A stretch of DNA of 56,610 nt, taken from contig CAISKQ010000015.1 of NCBI GenBank assembly GCA_903885965.1, forward strand, positions 1-56,610, read 5' to 3'. Made by a program: the position numbers and the translations under genes. A model generated the notes under the pieces. The model was not told the origin of the DNA. It saw only the letters and a list, made by a program, of their open reading frames with translations, and made no database searches. Positions 31,337 to 39,660 of the stretch are shown one piece after another. Position 1 is the stretch's first letter, and each line of letters begins with the position of its first letter. The stretch comes from an uncultured bacterium. GTDB lineage: Bacteria > Patescibacteriota > Minisyncoccia > Moranbacterales > GWC2-37-73.

Positions 31337-31455
31337 AATTTTTACGAGCTTGTTTGCTTTTTAGACCATTATGAACGACAGAGAATTCTGAGCGATTGGT
31401 CATAGTTCCTGACCAAAGGAGCGCGCCCCAAAAAGTAAACAAGCGAAGTAAAAAT
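31337..31455. repeat. Foldback (MITE-like) element, copy 2
   Basis: AATTTTTACGAGCTTGTTTG (31337 onwards) pairs imperfectly with AAACAAGCGAAGTAAAAATT (ending 31455). The left arm matches the right arm of the element at 1742-1866 in reverse complement over about 26 bp. It lies in the gap between the RND and adaptor genes, so it is inside the transcript of the minus-strand operon. Confidence 0.7.
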
Positions 31456-31513
31456 TGCTGACTTAGTTTTCGAAAGCCATAATTTACATATGACCTAAGA
31501 TGCGATAGCAAAA

Positions 31514-32650
31514 TTAATTTTGCACGGCCACGGCTTCTCCATCATGAACCAGTTTATTGCCGGCTGTGATAATGCGACTTTCAGTTGCAAGGTCAGTGGC
31601 AACTTCAGCAATTTCACCGGTCACATTAACAATGGTCACTGGCACCTTTTTGGCAAGATTATTTTCAACAATAAAGAGATAGCTTCCATTTTGACCCACA
31701 CTGATTGCAGATAAAGGCAAAATCAAATTGCCTGCGGTTTGTGGCAAAAGTTCTTTTTCGATTGAAACGGTCAAGATTGTCCCGCTGAGCAGACCGGTCA
31801 AACCTTGTTTCTTGGGATAAGCTTCAATCAAGAAACGTTTGGAACTTGAATCGGCGGTCGCGGCAATGTTGCGCACAATCAATTGGAAAGAGTTTCCATT
31901 GTCACTGGTGGCTGAAATTTCTTGTCCGCGTTTAAAGTTTGGTTGCTGCTCGGCTGTGACATAAAATTGAATTTTAATATTAGCGGATTTGCTAACAATG
32001 GCTAGCACTTGTCCAGCTGAAACAGAATCTCCCACGGAAACATTTTTTTGCACAATTGTGCCGGAGATAGGACTGGTTATCAAGTGGTTATCCACTGAGC
32101 CTGTCAGGCCAAGCAAGGAATTTTCATAAGTTAGTTTTGCAACATCCCTTCTGCTTTTGGCGGTGTTTTTTTCTGAGCTAGTGGCAGAGCTGGAATCTTT
32201 TAGTTTGTCGTAGTCATGCTTGGCCAGGTCGTAGGCTTTCTTGGCTTGCTCTGAAGCAATTTGACTCTGCTGTACTTGCAAGCTTTTCAAGCCTTGATCA
32301 CCTGCATCAATTGTTCCACTGTCATCAATTTTGGTTAGCAAAGTTCCAACAGCCACTGCAGAGCCGATATTTCCTGGCGCAGTGACAATTGTGCCAGCTG
32401 ACTTGGCGGTGATTTGAATTTCCTGGTCGCCAACCACATTGGCGGGATATTGGTTTTTTTGAGAAAGTTTTTTGCTATCAGCAGCCGATTGGGTTGAAAC
32501 TGCAATCGTTTTTTTGACTTCTTCTTTTTGAACGACTGCTTTTTTGGTGCTAAGTCTTTCAACTGCCACAAAAATAATCAGCAGAGTTATAACAGATAGA
32601 ATAATTTTTTTCTTGTTCATATTGGTACTTAAACTAATTGATTTATTCAT
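31514..32650 (-). CDS. HlyD/RND periplasmic adaptor (AcrA-like)
   Basis: 378 residues if started at 32650 (MNKSISLS); ATG 32620 (MNKKKIILS) is also plausible. The track start at 32713 would run into the MarR gene. A transmembrane anchor is followed by AKSAGTIVTAPGNIGSAVAVGTLL (lipoyl), a helical hairpin with SSATSSEKNTAKSR, the second lipoyl half (LITSPISGTIVQKNVSVGD), a barrel and a membrane-proximal domain. It forms the tripartite-type unit with the RND pump 268 bp downstream. Confidence 0.88.
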   Translation of the reverse strand: MNKSISLSTNMNKKKIILSVITLLIIFVAVERLSTKKAVVQKEEVKKTIAVSTQSAADSKKLSQKNQYPANVVGDQEIQITAKSAGTIVTAPGNIGSAVAVGTLLTKIDDSGTIDAGDQGLKSLQVQQSQIASEQAKKAYDLAKHDYDKLKDSSSATSSEKNTAKSRRDVAKLTYENSLLGLTGSVDNHLITSPISGTIVQKNVSVGDSVSAGQVLAIVSKSANIKIQFYVTAEQQPNFKRGQEISATSDNGNSFQLIVRNIAATADSSSKRFLIEAYPKKQGLTGLLSGTILTVSIEKELLPQTAGNLILPLSAISVGQNGSYLFIVENNLAKKVPVTIVNVTGEIAEVATDLATESRIITAGNKLVHDGEAVAVQN

Positions 32651-32669
32651 CGTATTTTTATATGGGAAC

Positions 32670-33140
32670 TTAAAATTTAAATATCTTTGCCAGCTCATGT
32701 TCTCCGCTGTCAAGAATCTTATTTAATTTTTTGACAAAAGCCTTGTGGGCGGAAATTTCTTTTTCAGTGAACTTTTTTTCAAAAGAAATCTGAGCTTTTT
32801 TGAACCTTTTCTCCAAATCATTGATTTTCTCTTTGCCAGTCGGGGTGAGCTGGATGGTTATTTTTCTTTTATCGCAGCAACTTTCGCAGCCCAATCTGCA
32901 CACATATTTTTCTTTTTCCAAAAAACTTAATCTTTGACTCATGTTGGACTTGGTAGCGTTGGTCATTTTAATCAGATCGCTGGCAGTCATTTGGCCATTG
33001 CGCTTCAGCAGTTTCAAAATCTGCATACTGATGGCTGAAAAACCCATCGGCTGAAAAACATATTTGTTGGCGATGGCCTCAAACCGATGAGCCAGGCAAA
33101 TAATGGGCTCAACAGGGGAGTCATGGGTGACTTTCTTCAT
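32670..33140 (-). CDS. MarR family regulator with a Cys cluster in the wing
   Basis: 156 residues. Winged helix: MTASDLIKMTNATKSNMSQRLSFLEKEKYV. The wing then reads CRLGCESCCDKRKITIQLTPTG, with four cysteines in a C-x3-C-x2-CC pattern where most MarR proteins have D-x-R residues. A long C-terminal helix completes the dimer interface. The cysteines could bind a metal or react with oxidants and so tie efflux to stress; that is inference. A perfect palindrome overlaps its promoter. First gene of a minus-strand operon with the adaptor and RND pump. Confidence 0.85.
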   Translation of the reverse strand: MKKVTHDSPVEPIICLAHRFEAIANKYVFQPMGFSAISMQILKLLKRNGQMTASDLIKMTNATKSNMSQRLSFLEKEKYVCRLGCESCCDKRKITIQLTPTGKEKINDLEKRFKKAQISFEKKFTEKEISAHKAFVKKLNKILDSGEHELAKIFKF

Positions 33141-33168
33141 ATTAAGGAGGCTTAAGGCTTAGTTTAAT

Positions 33169-33197
33169 TAGTTTAGCAGTAAACTAGTTTTTGTCAA
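33169..33197 (-). promoter_or_regulatory. MarR operator overlapping a sigma-70 promoter
   Basis: On the minus strand TTGACA (33197-33192), a 16-bp spacer and TAAACT (33175-33170). The perfect inverted repeat TAGTTTA-N4-TAAACTA (33169-33186) covers the spacer and the -10 box. Bound repressor would block RNA polymerase, so autorepression is expected. Confidence 0.8.
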
Positions 33198-33286
33198 GCC
33201 TGGCAAGAATTTTTGAGAATAAAATTTTCATGGTAAAATAAAATTACAAAAGACAACTTTTAATACAAAATCCAAAAACATTTTTT

Positions 33287-33315
33287 GTTACCTTTTCTTT
33301 TCCGGCTCGTTGTAA
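33287..33315 (+). promoter_or_regulatory. Putative ECF sigma promoter upstream of the sigma gene
   Basis: TTTTTTGTTACCTTTT followed by TCGTTGTAA: GTTACC (33287-33292), 15 bp, CGTTGTAA (33308-33315). The same two blocks at the same spacing precede the macroglobulin gene (33993-34021). This arrangement is typical of an ECF factor that activates its own gene and its target. Confidence 0.75.
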
Positions 33316-33348
33316 GTTTATAACAAGCATTAAGAGGTGATATAGGAT

Positions 33349-33936
33349 ATGGAAAATATGACTGAAGACCTGGTGGTTGAAATTATCGATGACGTCGAAT
33401 TGGTGGCGAGTTTTCAAGCTGGAAGAACTGAAGATTTTGGCTTGCTCTATGACAAATATGTTCGTAAAATTTACGACTATATCTATTTTAAAACCCATCA
33501 TCGGGAAATTGCCGAAGATTTGTGCAGTAAGACTTTTGTTAAATGTCTGGAGAAGCTTGGAACTTACCAGCCATCCAAAGGTTCCTTTTCTTCTTGGCTT
33601 TATCGAATTGCCACCAACACGGTTATTGATCATTATCGCACCCAAAAAAACCATGCCAACATTGAGGATGCTTGGGATTTGGATAGTGGCGATGATCTGC
33701 TCAAAGATGTTGAAAATAAAGACAAATTTGCGGAAGTTGAAAAACTGCTCAAACAACTCAAGCCTGAGCAGCGTGACATCGTGATGCTGCGAATTTGGAG
33801 TGGGCTCAGTTACAAGGAAATTGCCGAGATTTCTGGCAAAAGTGAGGATAATTGCAAAATGATTTTTTCGCGGGCCATTGGAAGCTTGCGAAGCGAGTTA
33901 GTTTTAGCCTTTTTGCTGTTGTTTTTTGGGAGATAA
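33349..33936 (+). CDS. ECF-type RNA polymerase sigma factor
   Basis: 195 residues: region 2 (FGLLYDKYVRKIYDYIYFKTHHREIAEDLCSKTFVKCLEKL, then FSSWLYRIATNTVIDHYR) and region 4 (LKPEQRDIVMLRIWSGLSYKEIAEISGKSEDNCKMIFSRAIGSL). The C-terminus ends in hydrophobic residues (ELVLAFLLLFFG), unusual for a soluble sigma factor and possibly membrane-touching. It is separated by 168 bp, including a terminator, from a membrane-anchored macroglobulin whose cytoplasmic N-terminus could hold it inactive. The start has a weak AGAGGTGAT upstream. Confidence 0.9.
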   Translation: MENMTEDLVVEIIDDVELVASFQAGRTEDFGLLYDKYVRKIYDYIYFKTHHREIAEDLCSKTFVKCLEKLGTYQPSKGSFSSWLYRIATNTVIDHYRTQKNHANIEDAWDLDSGDDLLKDVENKDKFAEVEKLLKQLKPEQRDIVMLRIWSGLSYKEIAEISGKSEDNCKMIFSRAIGSLRSELVLAFLLLFFGR

Positions 33937-33962
33937 AGGGTTGTTGCCTATATAAGTCATTG

Positions 33963-33992
33963 AATCAGTGTTTAAATACGCTGATTTTTTTT
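33963..33992 (+). terminator. Intrinsic terminator after the sigma gene
   Basis: AATCAG (33963-33968) pairs with CTGATT (33981-33986), followed by T residues. The T run directly abuts the second GTTACC motif, so terminator and next promoter overlap. Confidence 0.75.
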
Positions 33993-34021
33993 GTTACCTT
34001 TTATTGCCTGGTTCGTTGTAA
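33993..34021 (+). promoter_or_regulatory. Putative ECF sigma promoter upstream of the macroglobulin gene
   Basis: GTTACC (33993-33998), 15 bp, CGTTGTAA (34014-34021), identical in both boxes and spacing to 33287-33315. A separate extended -10 box, TGGTATAAT (34062-34070), closer to the gene could give basal sigma-70 transcription. Confidence 0.75.
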
Positions 34022-34104
34022 TTATTGCAGGAAATGCATAAGAATAAGGGGTGCGGTTTCGTGGTATAATATAGGTAAGCAATATAATTTTTTAGCTAAT
34101 TAAA

Positions 34105-37100
34105 ATGGAAAAAATAATTGAAGAAATATTGGGCGATCTTTATGCGTTGGATAAAGATTTGATTCAATATGATAAAGCCTTGAGAAAAGCCATTGAAAAA
34201 ATAATTGAATCGAAACCAGATACCAAGTTTGATGAAAATTTCAAACTCAGGCTTCGGGGTGAATTGATGGAAAAAGTTAGACAGCTAAAAAATTCTGGCG
34301 AGAAAAAAACTTTTCAAAAAAGATTCAGCATTGTCTTGGAACATTTTTCAGTTTTCCTTGGTCAATTTTCACAAAGTCGCTGGGCGCTTGCTTTGCCAAT
34401 GTTGATTTTGGTTGTCGGGGTGGCCTTTTTTGTGCAAAGACAATACAGTCAAAATGGGGGAGTTTATTTGACCAAGCAAAATGTCAGCTTTGCTCTTTCG
34501 CCAACGAAAGTTGACCCTGCCGGCATTGAGCCGGACACCAGTTTCGTGCTTAAAAGTTCCAAAGATTTGCCGGAAGCGACCATTAAAAAAACTTTAAGCT
34601 TCAAACCCGAGACTGATTTTTCGGTTACCAAGGTCAAAAAAACGGCAATGCTAGCACTGCCAGCTTTGGCAGCCGAGCAAACAAATGCTCAGGATTTGCC
34701 TTATCAATATGAAATCAAAACTACGGGCGAATTGGAAAAGGGCAAGGTTTATCAAATTGCCATCAAAAATGATCAAATTGCTGATCGCAATTATCAGTGG
34801 GCTTTCCAAGTCAAGGCACCTTTTGGGGCAGTAGAATCTTTTCCAGCTAGTCATACCACAAACGTGCTCCTTAACACAGGGATTGAAGTTCAACTTAATC
34901 GCAGCTTACCAGAAGGAGCTGAAAAATATTTTGAAATTTCACCGAAAGTGGAAGGGACTTTTGAAATCAAAATGGACAAACTTTATTTCCATCCGAAAGG
35001 ATTAACTGAAAAGAAAATTTATACCGTGACACTTAAAAAGGGTTTAACTTCGAAAGATGATGGGGAAGTTTTAAATGAAGATTATGTTTTTGCTTTTGAA
35101 ACTGACACCAAGGATAATCAATCTGCCAAGAATGGAGTTTCATTTTGGACTAACAAAAAAGTTATTGAAGCAACTTCAGATATTCATCCAATGATTGATG
35201 TTTTCGACAATGCTGAAAATGCTAAGAGCGAGCTTGAAGTAAAATTATATGCCCTCAATGGTGAAGATGAATTCATGCAATCATATCAGGCAAGTAAAAA
35301 TTGGGATTTTGCTTGGTCGCAATATGCCAAAGAAAAGGAAGTGAATTCTTTTAAGCCTGGTGAAGACAGGAAAACCTTTTCGGCCAAAGGAAAATTGGTA
35401 ACTGGTAGTCCGGTTGCGAATCAGTATTTCGAAGTGCCAGAAAATCTTAAGGATGGTTATTATTTCTTTGAGCTTAGCAGGGGAAAAGACAGCGATTATG
35501 GTTGGATTGTGGTTTCTAAGATTGCGCAATACACTTCTTTGGCTGGAAACTCCGGTTTGATGTGGGCCTATGATTTTCCTGCTCAAAAACCTTTGCAAGA
35601 GGCTGAGATTTTCTTTGTAGAACAAAATAAAAATGAGCAAAAAATTGGAAAGCTTGATGGCGGCGGACTTTTGAATTTTTCTTTGCCAGAAGCGCTAAAG
35701 ACTAATAGTAAAAATAGCGCTAATTATGGTCCGCAATTTTTCAAAATCTCTGCACCAGGTTTTCAATCAAAGGTGATAATTGCCAATGAAAATGCTGATC
35801 AAGTTGAACAGGGAAAACGTTTCTGGGAAAAACTTTCCACAGACAAAAATAAATATCGACCGAATGACACAATCAATTTTTGGGGTGTGTTGAAAGGACG
35901 CAATAAAAATATTCAAAATGAAAAAGTCACAGTGGAGCTGAATGAATGTGTTTGGGGTGGAGCAGTCTCCAAGAAATTGCCACTTGTGTCTCAGCAACTT
36001 TCAATTTCAAAATTCGACACAGTTAGCGGCAGCTTGAAGCTTCCCGAAGTTGGCGTGGGAAATTATTGTCTGTTGATTGTTAGTGAAGATAAAAAAGAAA
36101 CTTATAGCTCAACTTCGCTTGAGGTGGCTACTTATGAGAAACCAGCTTATCAGCTTTCAGTTGAAACCTTTCCTAAGGCGGTTTTCACAGGGCAAGAAGT
36201 AATTCTAAAAGTGAAGGCTAGTTTCTATGACGGAACGCCAGTTTCAAAGCTAAAATTGAAATATGATTCAGAGGGTCAAATATTGAACAATCGAAATATT
36301 TCACCAGAAAATGAATTTAACGATAAAACTTCTGGCGTTCTTACTTTGGATGAAAATGGAAGCGGCGAAGTTAAAATCACGCCCAAGAAAAATGAAAAAA
36401 GCACAGTTGTGAAAGATTACAGCGAGATATCTTTCGTGCCAGTGATGGCCGAGGAAGGTGATATTTCTCAACAATTGACTGTCGATGTTTTCAACTCTGC
36501 AATGGCGCTGGACGCTCAAGTCGAGGAAGGTGAAAAAGGAAAATTTGAAGTGACTGCCAAAGTCAATAAAATCGATCTTGCTAAGGGTCAGGCCGAGCAA
36601 GCAAAAAATTCCGCAAGTTTTCCTTGGATGGGTGATTTGACTGCCTATCTTAGTGATCCAGTTGCTGATTATAAAATCGAAGGTCAATTGGTCAAAATAA
36701 CTCAGGAAAAAATTGAATTTGGGGAGCACTATGACTATATCACCAAAACCCAAATTAAAGATTATAACTATAAGCAGAAAGAAGAAAACGTGGAAAAGTT
36801 TGATGGCAAAACCGACCAGCAGGGGCAATGGAAGTTCACGAAAAAAATTGAAAACAATGATCCGATGGTTTCTTATAAAATTATTTTTAGTGCAGTCGAC
36901 CAGCAAGGCAGGAAATTTTCTCAAGAAGTTTATCTGTATAGCGGACCAAGTCTTTATGGCCAGGTTGAACTTTCAATTAATCAGGATTATTTTTCTGTCG
37001 GAGACAAAGTCAAACTTCAATTGAAAGAAGCTTCTCAAGAGGATAAATCACTGGACAATAAAACTCTTTTTTATCGTTATCAAAATGATATTGACCAAGC

Positions 37101-39396
37101 TGTGGTCAAGGATGGAAAAGATTTTGAAGAGATTTTTGAGGAACAATTTGCCCCCTCAACAAAATATATGGGTGTGATCTTAACAGCCTATGGTTTTCAA
37201 GAAAGTTCTTGGGCAATAGCCCAGCAAAAAGAAGAAGATAAGGAGCTTTCCATTGAAATCAAACCGGAAAAAGAGCAATATCGTCCTGGAGAGCAGGTCC
37301 AAGCTCAAATAGCAATCAAGGACAAGGCAGGTAAGCCAGTTTCAACGCAAGTAAATGTGGCAGTGGTTGATGAGGCACTTTTCCAAAATGATGATCAATC
37401 TTCGGACAAGGATTTATTGGAAAATCTTTATGCCCCAATTTATAGTGTCTCTCCAATCTCTGCTTACACTCAATATATGGATCGCAGGCCAGGTGGCGGT
37501 GCTGGAGGCGGTGGCGAACCTCGCAGTGTTTTCTTGGATGTGCCATATTTCCAAAACCTGGAAACTGATGCTAATGGGAAGGCGATGGCTTCGTTTACAT
37601 TGCCAGATAATTTGACTGGTTGGAGAATTACGGCCAAAGCTTTTGATACCAAAGCGATGACTGCTGGTCAAACGCATGAAATAATTTCAACCGGTTTGCC
37701 ATTTTTTGTAGACGTAACACTGAATCCAATTTATCTGACAGGGGACAGTCCTCAATTGAAGCTACGTTTCTTCGGTAAAGACTATGATCCAAATCAACCA
37801 GTTGAATTTTCAATTGCTTCAAAAGATTTTGTGATCAGGCAAACTGGAAGCACTAAAGATTCAACGCAATATCTTTCACTTGGAGCTTTGCCAAAAGGTG
37901 AATATGAAATCAAAATCAGTGCCAAGCAAGGAGAAAAAAATGATTCCCTGATCAGAAAAATTGTAGTTAAAGATAGTTATTTTGAAAAAACAGAAAGTCG
38001 CTCCTATCAAGTTTCGCAAGACTTGAAAAACCTTAAAGCCAATGATTCAGGTTTCACGAAAATTGTTTTTGCCGACAAGGGCAAGGGAAAATATTTTTCA
38101 ACCTTGGTTAATAATGTTGAAGATGGCGGTGCTCGCTTGGATCAAATGGTTGCGGCCTATGTATCAAAAAAACTCTTAGCGCAAGAATACTATGGAAGCA
38201 AATTTAATGAGGATTTGGACACAGAAAGTTTTAATAAAGATTATTTGGGACTTAGCTTGTTTACCTATGGCGACGCAAATTTGGAAGTTTCAGCCAAGGT
38301 CGCTGATGCTTCAGTAAACTCAATCAACAAGGATGCCCTGAAGAGCTATTTTAATCAATCTTTGTATGATTCAAAGGCCGACATTCATCGCATTTCCAAA
38401 TCCTTATATGGTCTGGCTTCAATTGGTCAGCCAGTGCTTAACAAGATTAATATCGTGAAAGAAAACAAAAATGAGTTAGCCATTGATGATAAAATTTATC
38501 TTGGGTTGGCTCTGGCAAAAAGCGGCGACCTGGAAGGAGCTAGACAATATTATGAAAATGAAATCAAAGGAGCAACCAAAGTGGATGGACAGCAAGCTTG
38601 GCTTGAAAGTGGTAACATTCCAATTGAACCAGAAAAATTAACCGCCACGCTTGGGATGTTGGCTGCCGATGTTAGTGATCAAGCTATGCTAGAAAAGATT
38701 TGGAACTATCTCGATAGCCACAATCCCAAAAGAGATTTGATAGTTTTGGAAAAAGCTATTATCGTCGAGTCTCAACTTGCTCAAATTCCAAAGCAACAAG
38801 CAAGTTTCAATCTCAAAACCAACAAGAGGAATGAAAAAATTTCTCTTGATGGGCAAGGAGTTGCTATTGTCATGCTTGCACGTGAGGAAATGGATTCTCT
38901 CAGCTTCAGTGATGTCAAAGGTAATATTGAAGCAGTTAGTGTCTTTGAAAATGATGCCAAGGATAAGCTTCAAAATGATGCTAGTCTGAAATTGACTCGC
39001 GCTTATAAACTAGGTGAGACTCAGACTGCAAAGTTTGCAGAGGGCGATGTGGTTAAAATCACTTTAAGCGCACAATTTTTGCCAGGCACTCCGAAAGGCG
39101 AATATCAAATCAAAGACATTTTGCCTAGCGGGCTTAAGCCAATCGTAAACAGTCAATTTGATGTTTTTGATTTTGCTGAAAGAGAAAAGCAATGCGAAGT
39201 GGTTCGCAATCCTGACAAAGTTGATGGCAATCAGATTTATTTCAGTTTCCAAAATCAGTGTGCCAATTTCACAGTTAGTTTTTATGCCAGGGTTATTTCC
39301 AAGGGAACCTTTAAAGCAGATTCAGCAACGCTCCAATCAATTGAAAACTTGGAAAAATATTTTGTAACCCCGACTGAACAAATCGAAATTAGATAA
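34105..39396 (+). CDS. Alpha-2-macroglobulin-like protein without thioester, membrane-anchored
   Basis: 1763 residues. Residues 1-90 are cytoplasmic, charged and helical (LGDLYALDKDLIQYDKALRKAI), then one transmembrane helix (ALALPMLILVVGVAFFVQ). The rest is extracytoplasmic: Ig-like and MG domains, MG/bait-like stretch with YRPNDTINFWGVLKGR and EQYRPGEQVQAQIAIKDKAG, VNVAVVDEALF, a Gly-rich loop (RPGGGAGGGGEP), the A2M domain (LPDNLTGWRITAKAFDTK), an alpha-toroid-like region and a final receptor-binding-like domain. No CxEQ thioester motif is present; VEDGGARLDQMVAAYV stands in its likely place. Bacterial macroglobulins trap proteases. The link to the sigma gene suggests its N-terminus acts as anti-sigma. 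Confidence 0.88.
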   Translation: MEKIIEEILGDLYALDKDLIQYDKALRKAIEKIIESKPDTKFDENFKLRLRGELMEKVRQLKNSGEKKTFQKRFSIVLEHFSVFLGQFSQSRWALALPMLILVVGVAFFVQRQYSQNGGVYLTKQNVSFALSPTKVDPAGIEPDTSFVLKSSKDLPEATIKKTLSFKPETDFSVTKVKKTAMLALPALAAEQTNAQDLPYQYEIKTTGELEKGKVYQIAIKNDQIADRNYQWAFQVKAPFGAVESFPASHTTNVLLNTGIEVQLNRSLPEGAEKYFEISPKVEGTFEIKMDKLYFHPKGLTEKKIYTVTLKKGLTSKDDGEVLNEDYVFAFETDTKDNQSAKNGVSFWTNKKVIEATSDIHPMIDVFDNAENAKSELEVKLYALNGEDEFMQSYQASKNWDFAWSQYAKEKEVNSFKPGEDRKTFSAKGKLVTGSPVANQYFEVPENLKDGYYFFELSRGKDSDYGWIVVSKIAQYTSLAGNSGLMWAYDFPAQKPLQEAEIFFVEQNKNEQKIGKLDGGGLLNFSLPEALKTNSKNSANYGPQFFKISAPGFQSKVIIANENADQVEQGKRFWEKLSTDKNKYRPNDTINFWGVLKGRNKNIQNEKVTVELNECVWGGAVSKKLPLVSQQLSISKFDTVSGSLKLPEVGVGNYCLLIVSEDKKETYSSTSLEVATYEKPAYQLSVETFPKAVFTGQEVILKVKASFYDGTPVSKLKLKYDSEGQILNNRNISPENEFNDKTSGVLTLDENGSGEVKITPKKNEKSTVVKDYSEISFVPVMAEEGDISQQLTVDVFNSAMALDAQVEEGEKGKFEVTAKVNKIDLAKGQAEQAKNSASFPWMGDLTAYLSDPVADYKIEGQLVKITQEKIEFGEHYDYITKTQIKDYNYKQKEENVEKFDGKTDQQGQWKFTKKIENNDPMVSYKIIFSAVDQQGRKFSQEVYLYSGPSLYGQVELSINQDYFSVGDKVKLQLKEASQEDKSLDNKTLFYRYQNDIDQAVVKDGKDFEEIFEEQFAPSTKYMGVILTAYGFQESSWAIAQQKEEDKELSIEIKPEKEQYRPGEQVQAQIAIKDKAGKPVSTQVNVAVVDEALFQNDDQSSDKDLLENLYAPIYSVSPISAYTQYMDRRPGGGAGGGGEPRSVFLDVPYFQNLETDANGKAMASFTLPDNLTGWRITAKAFDTKAMTAGQTHEIISTGLPFFVDVTLNPIYLTGDSPQLKLRFFGKDYDPNQPVEFSIASKDFVIRQTGSTKDSTQYLSLGALPKGEYEIKISAKQGEKNDSLIRKIVVKDSYFEKTESRSYQVSQDLKNLKANDSGFTKIVFADKGKGKYFSTLVNNVEDGGARLDQMVAAYVSKKLLAQEYYGSKFNEDLDTESFNKDYLGLSLFTYGDANLEVSAKVADASVNSINKDALKSYFNQSLYDSKADIHRISKSLYGLASIGQPVLNKINIVKENKNELAIDDKIYLGLALAKSGDLEGARQYYENEIKGATKVDGQQAWLESGNIPIEPEKLTATLGMLAADVSDQAMLEKIWNYLDSHNPKRDLIVLEKAIIVESQLAQIPKQQASFNLKTNKRNEKISLDGQGVAIVMLAREEMDSLSFSDVKGNIEAVSVFENDAKDKLQNDASLKLTRAYKLGETQTAKFAEGDVVKITLSAQFLPGTPKGEYQIKDILPSGLKPIVNSQFDVFDFAEREKQCEVVRNPDKVDGNQIYFSFQNQCANFTVSFYARVISKGTFKADSATLQSIENLEKYFVTPTEQIEIR

Positions 39397-39430
39397 AAAG
39401 CTTTCAAGAGTTGCATCTTTTAGTTCGTTA

Positions 39431-39515
39431 ATTTGCCCAAAGATTATCTTTTTACTTGCCTTACATTCGCTGCTGCTCATACGCAGGCCTGCAAAAAGAT
39501 AATCTTTGGGCAAAT
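39431..39515. repeat. Long hairpin with perfect 23-bp arms
   Basis: Left arm 39431-39453 (begins ATTTGCCCAAAGATTATC) is the exact reverse complement of 39493-39515, around a 39-nt loop that itself contains GCAGGCCTGC. Lies between the macroglobulin stop and the promoter of the next gene. No T run follows, so it is more likely a foldback element than a terminator. Confidence 0.85.
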
Positions 39516-39565
39516 GTTTCTAAAACGTGCTGGTTATGACTTTAAAGTATTTCTGTTTGCAGCCA

Positions 39566-39594
39566 TTGACTTTTTCCTTTTTTGGGTGTATAAT
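39566..39594 (+). promoter_or_regulatory. Consensus sigma-70 promoter
   Basis: TTGACT (39566-39571), a 17-bp spacer and TATAAT (39589-39594). Transcription would begin near 39601, ahead of the terminator-like hairpin at 39612-39651 and the ATG at 39661. Confidence 0.85.
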
Positions 39595-39611
39595 GCCAAT
39601 ATTGAAATAGA

Positions 39612-39651
39612 AAAAGCAAAAACGGGTGAAAGTCCGTTTTTGCTTTTTTTT
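39612..39651 (+). promoter_or_regulatory. Terminator hairpin in the 5' leader (possible attenuator)
   Basis: AGCAAAAACGG (39615-39625) pairs perfectly with CCGTTTTTGCT (39634-39644), extended by three A-T pairs and followed by a T run to 39651. It lies wholly between the promoter and the start codon, so most transcripts should end there unless the hairpin is prevented. Confidence 0.7.
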
Positions 39652-39660
39652 GAGAAAAAT

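Noticed and set aside
36301-36924. Minus-strand ORF of 207 residues
   Set aside because: Shadow of the macroglobulin gene; Phe/Ile-rich translation with no domain.
39433-39660. Longer N-terminus for the wall hydrolase
   Set aside because: The extension would be translated across a long inverted repeat, a consensus promoter and a terminator hairpin. The ATG at 39661 begins a normal anchor sequence.
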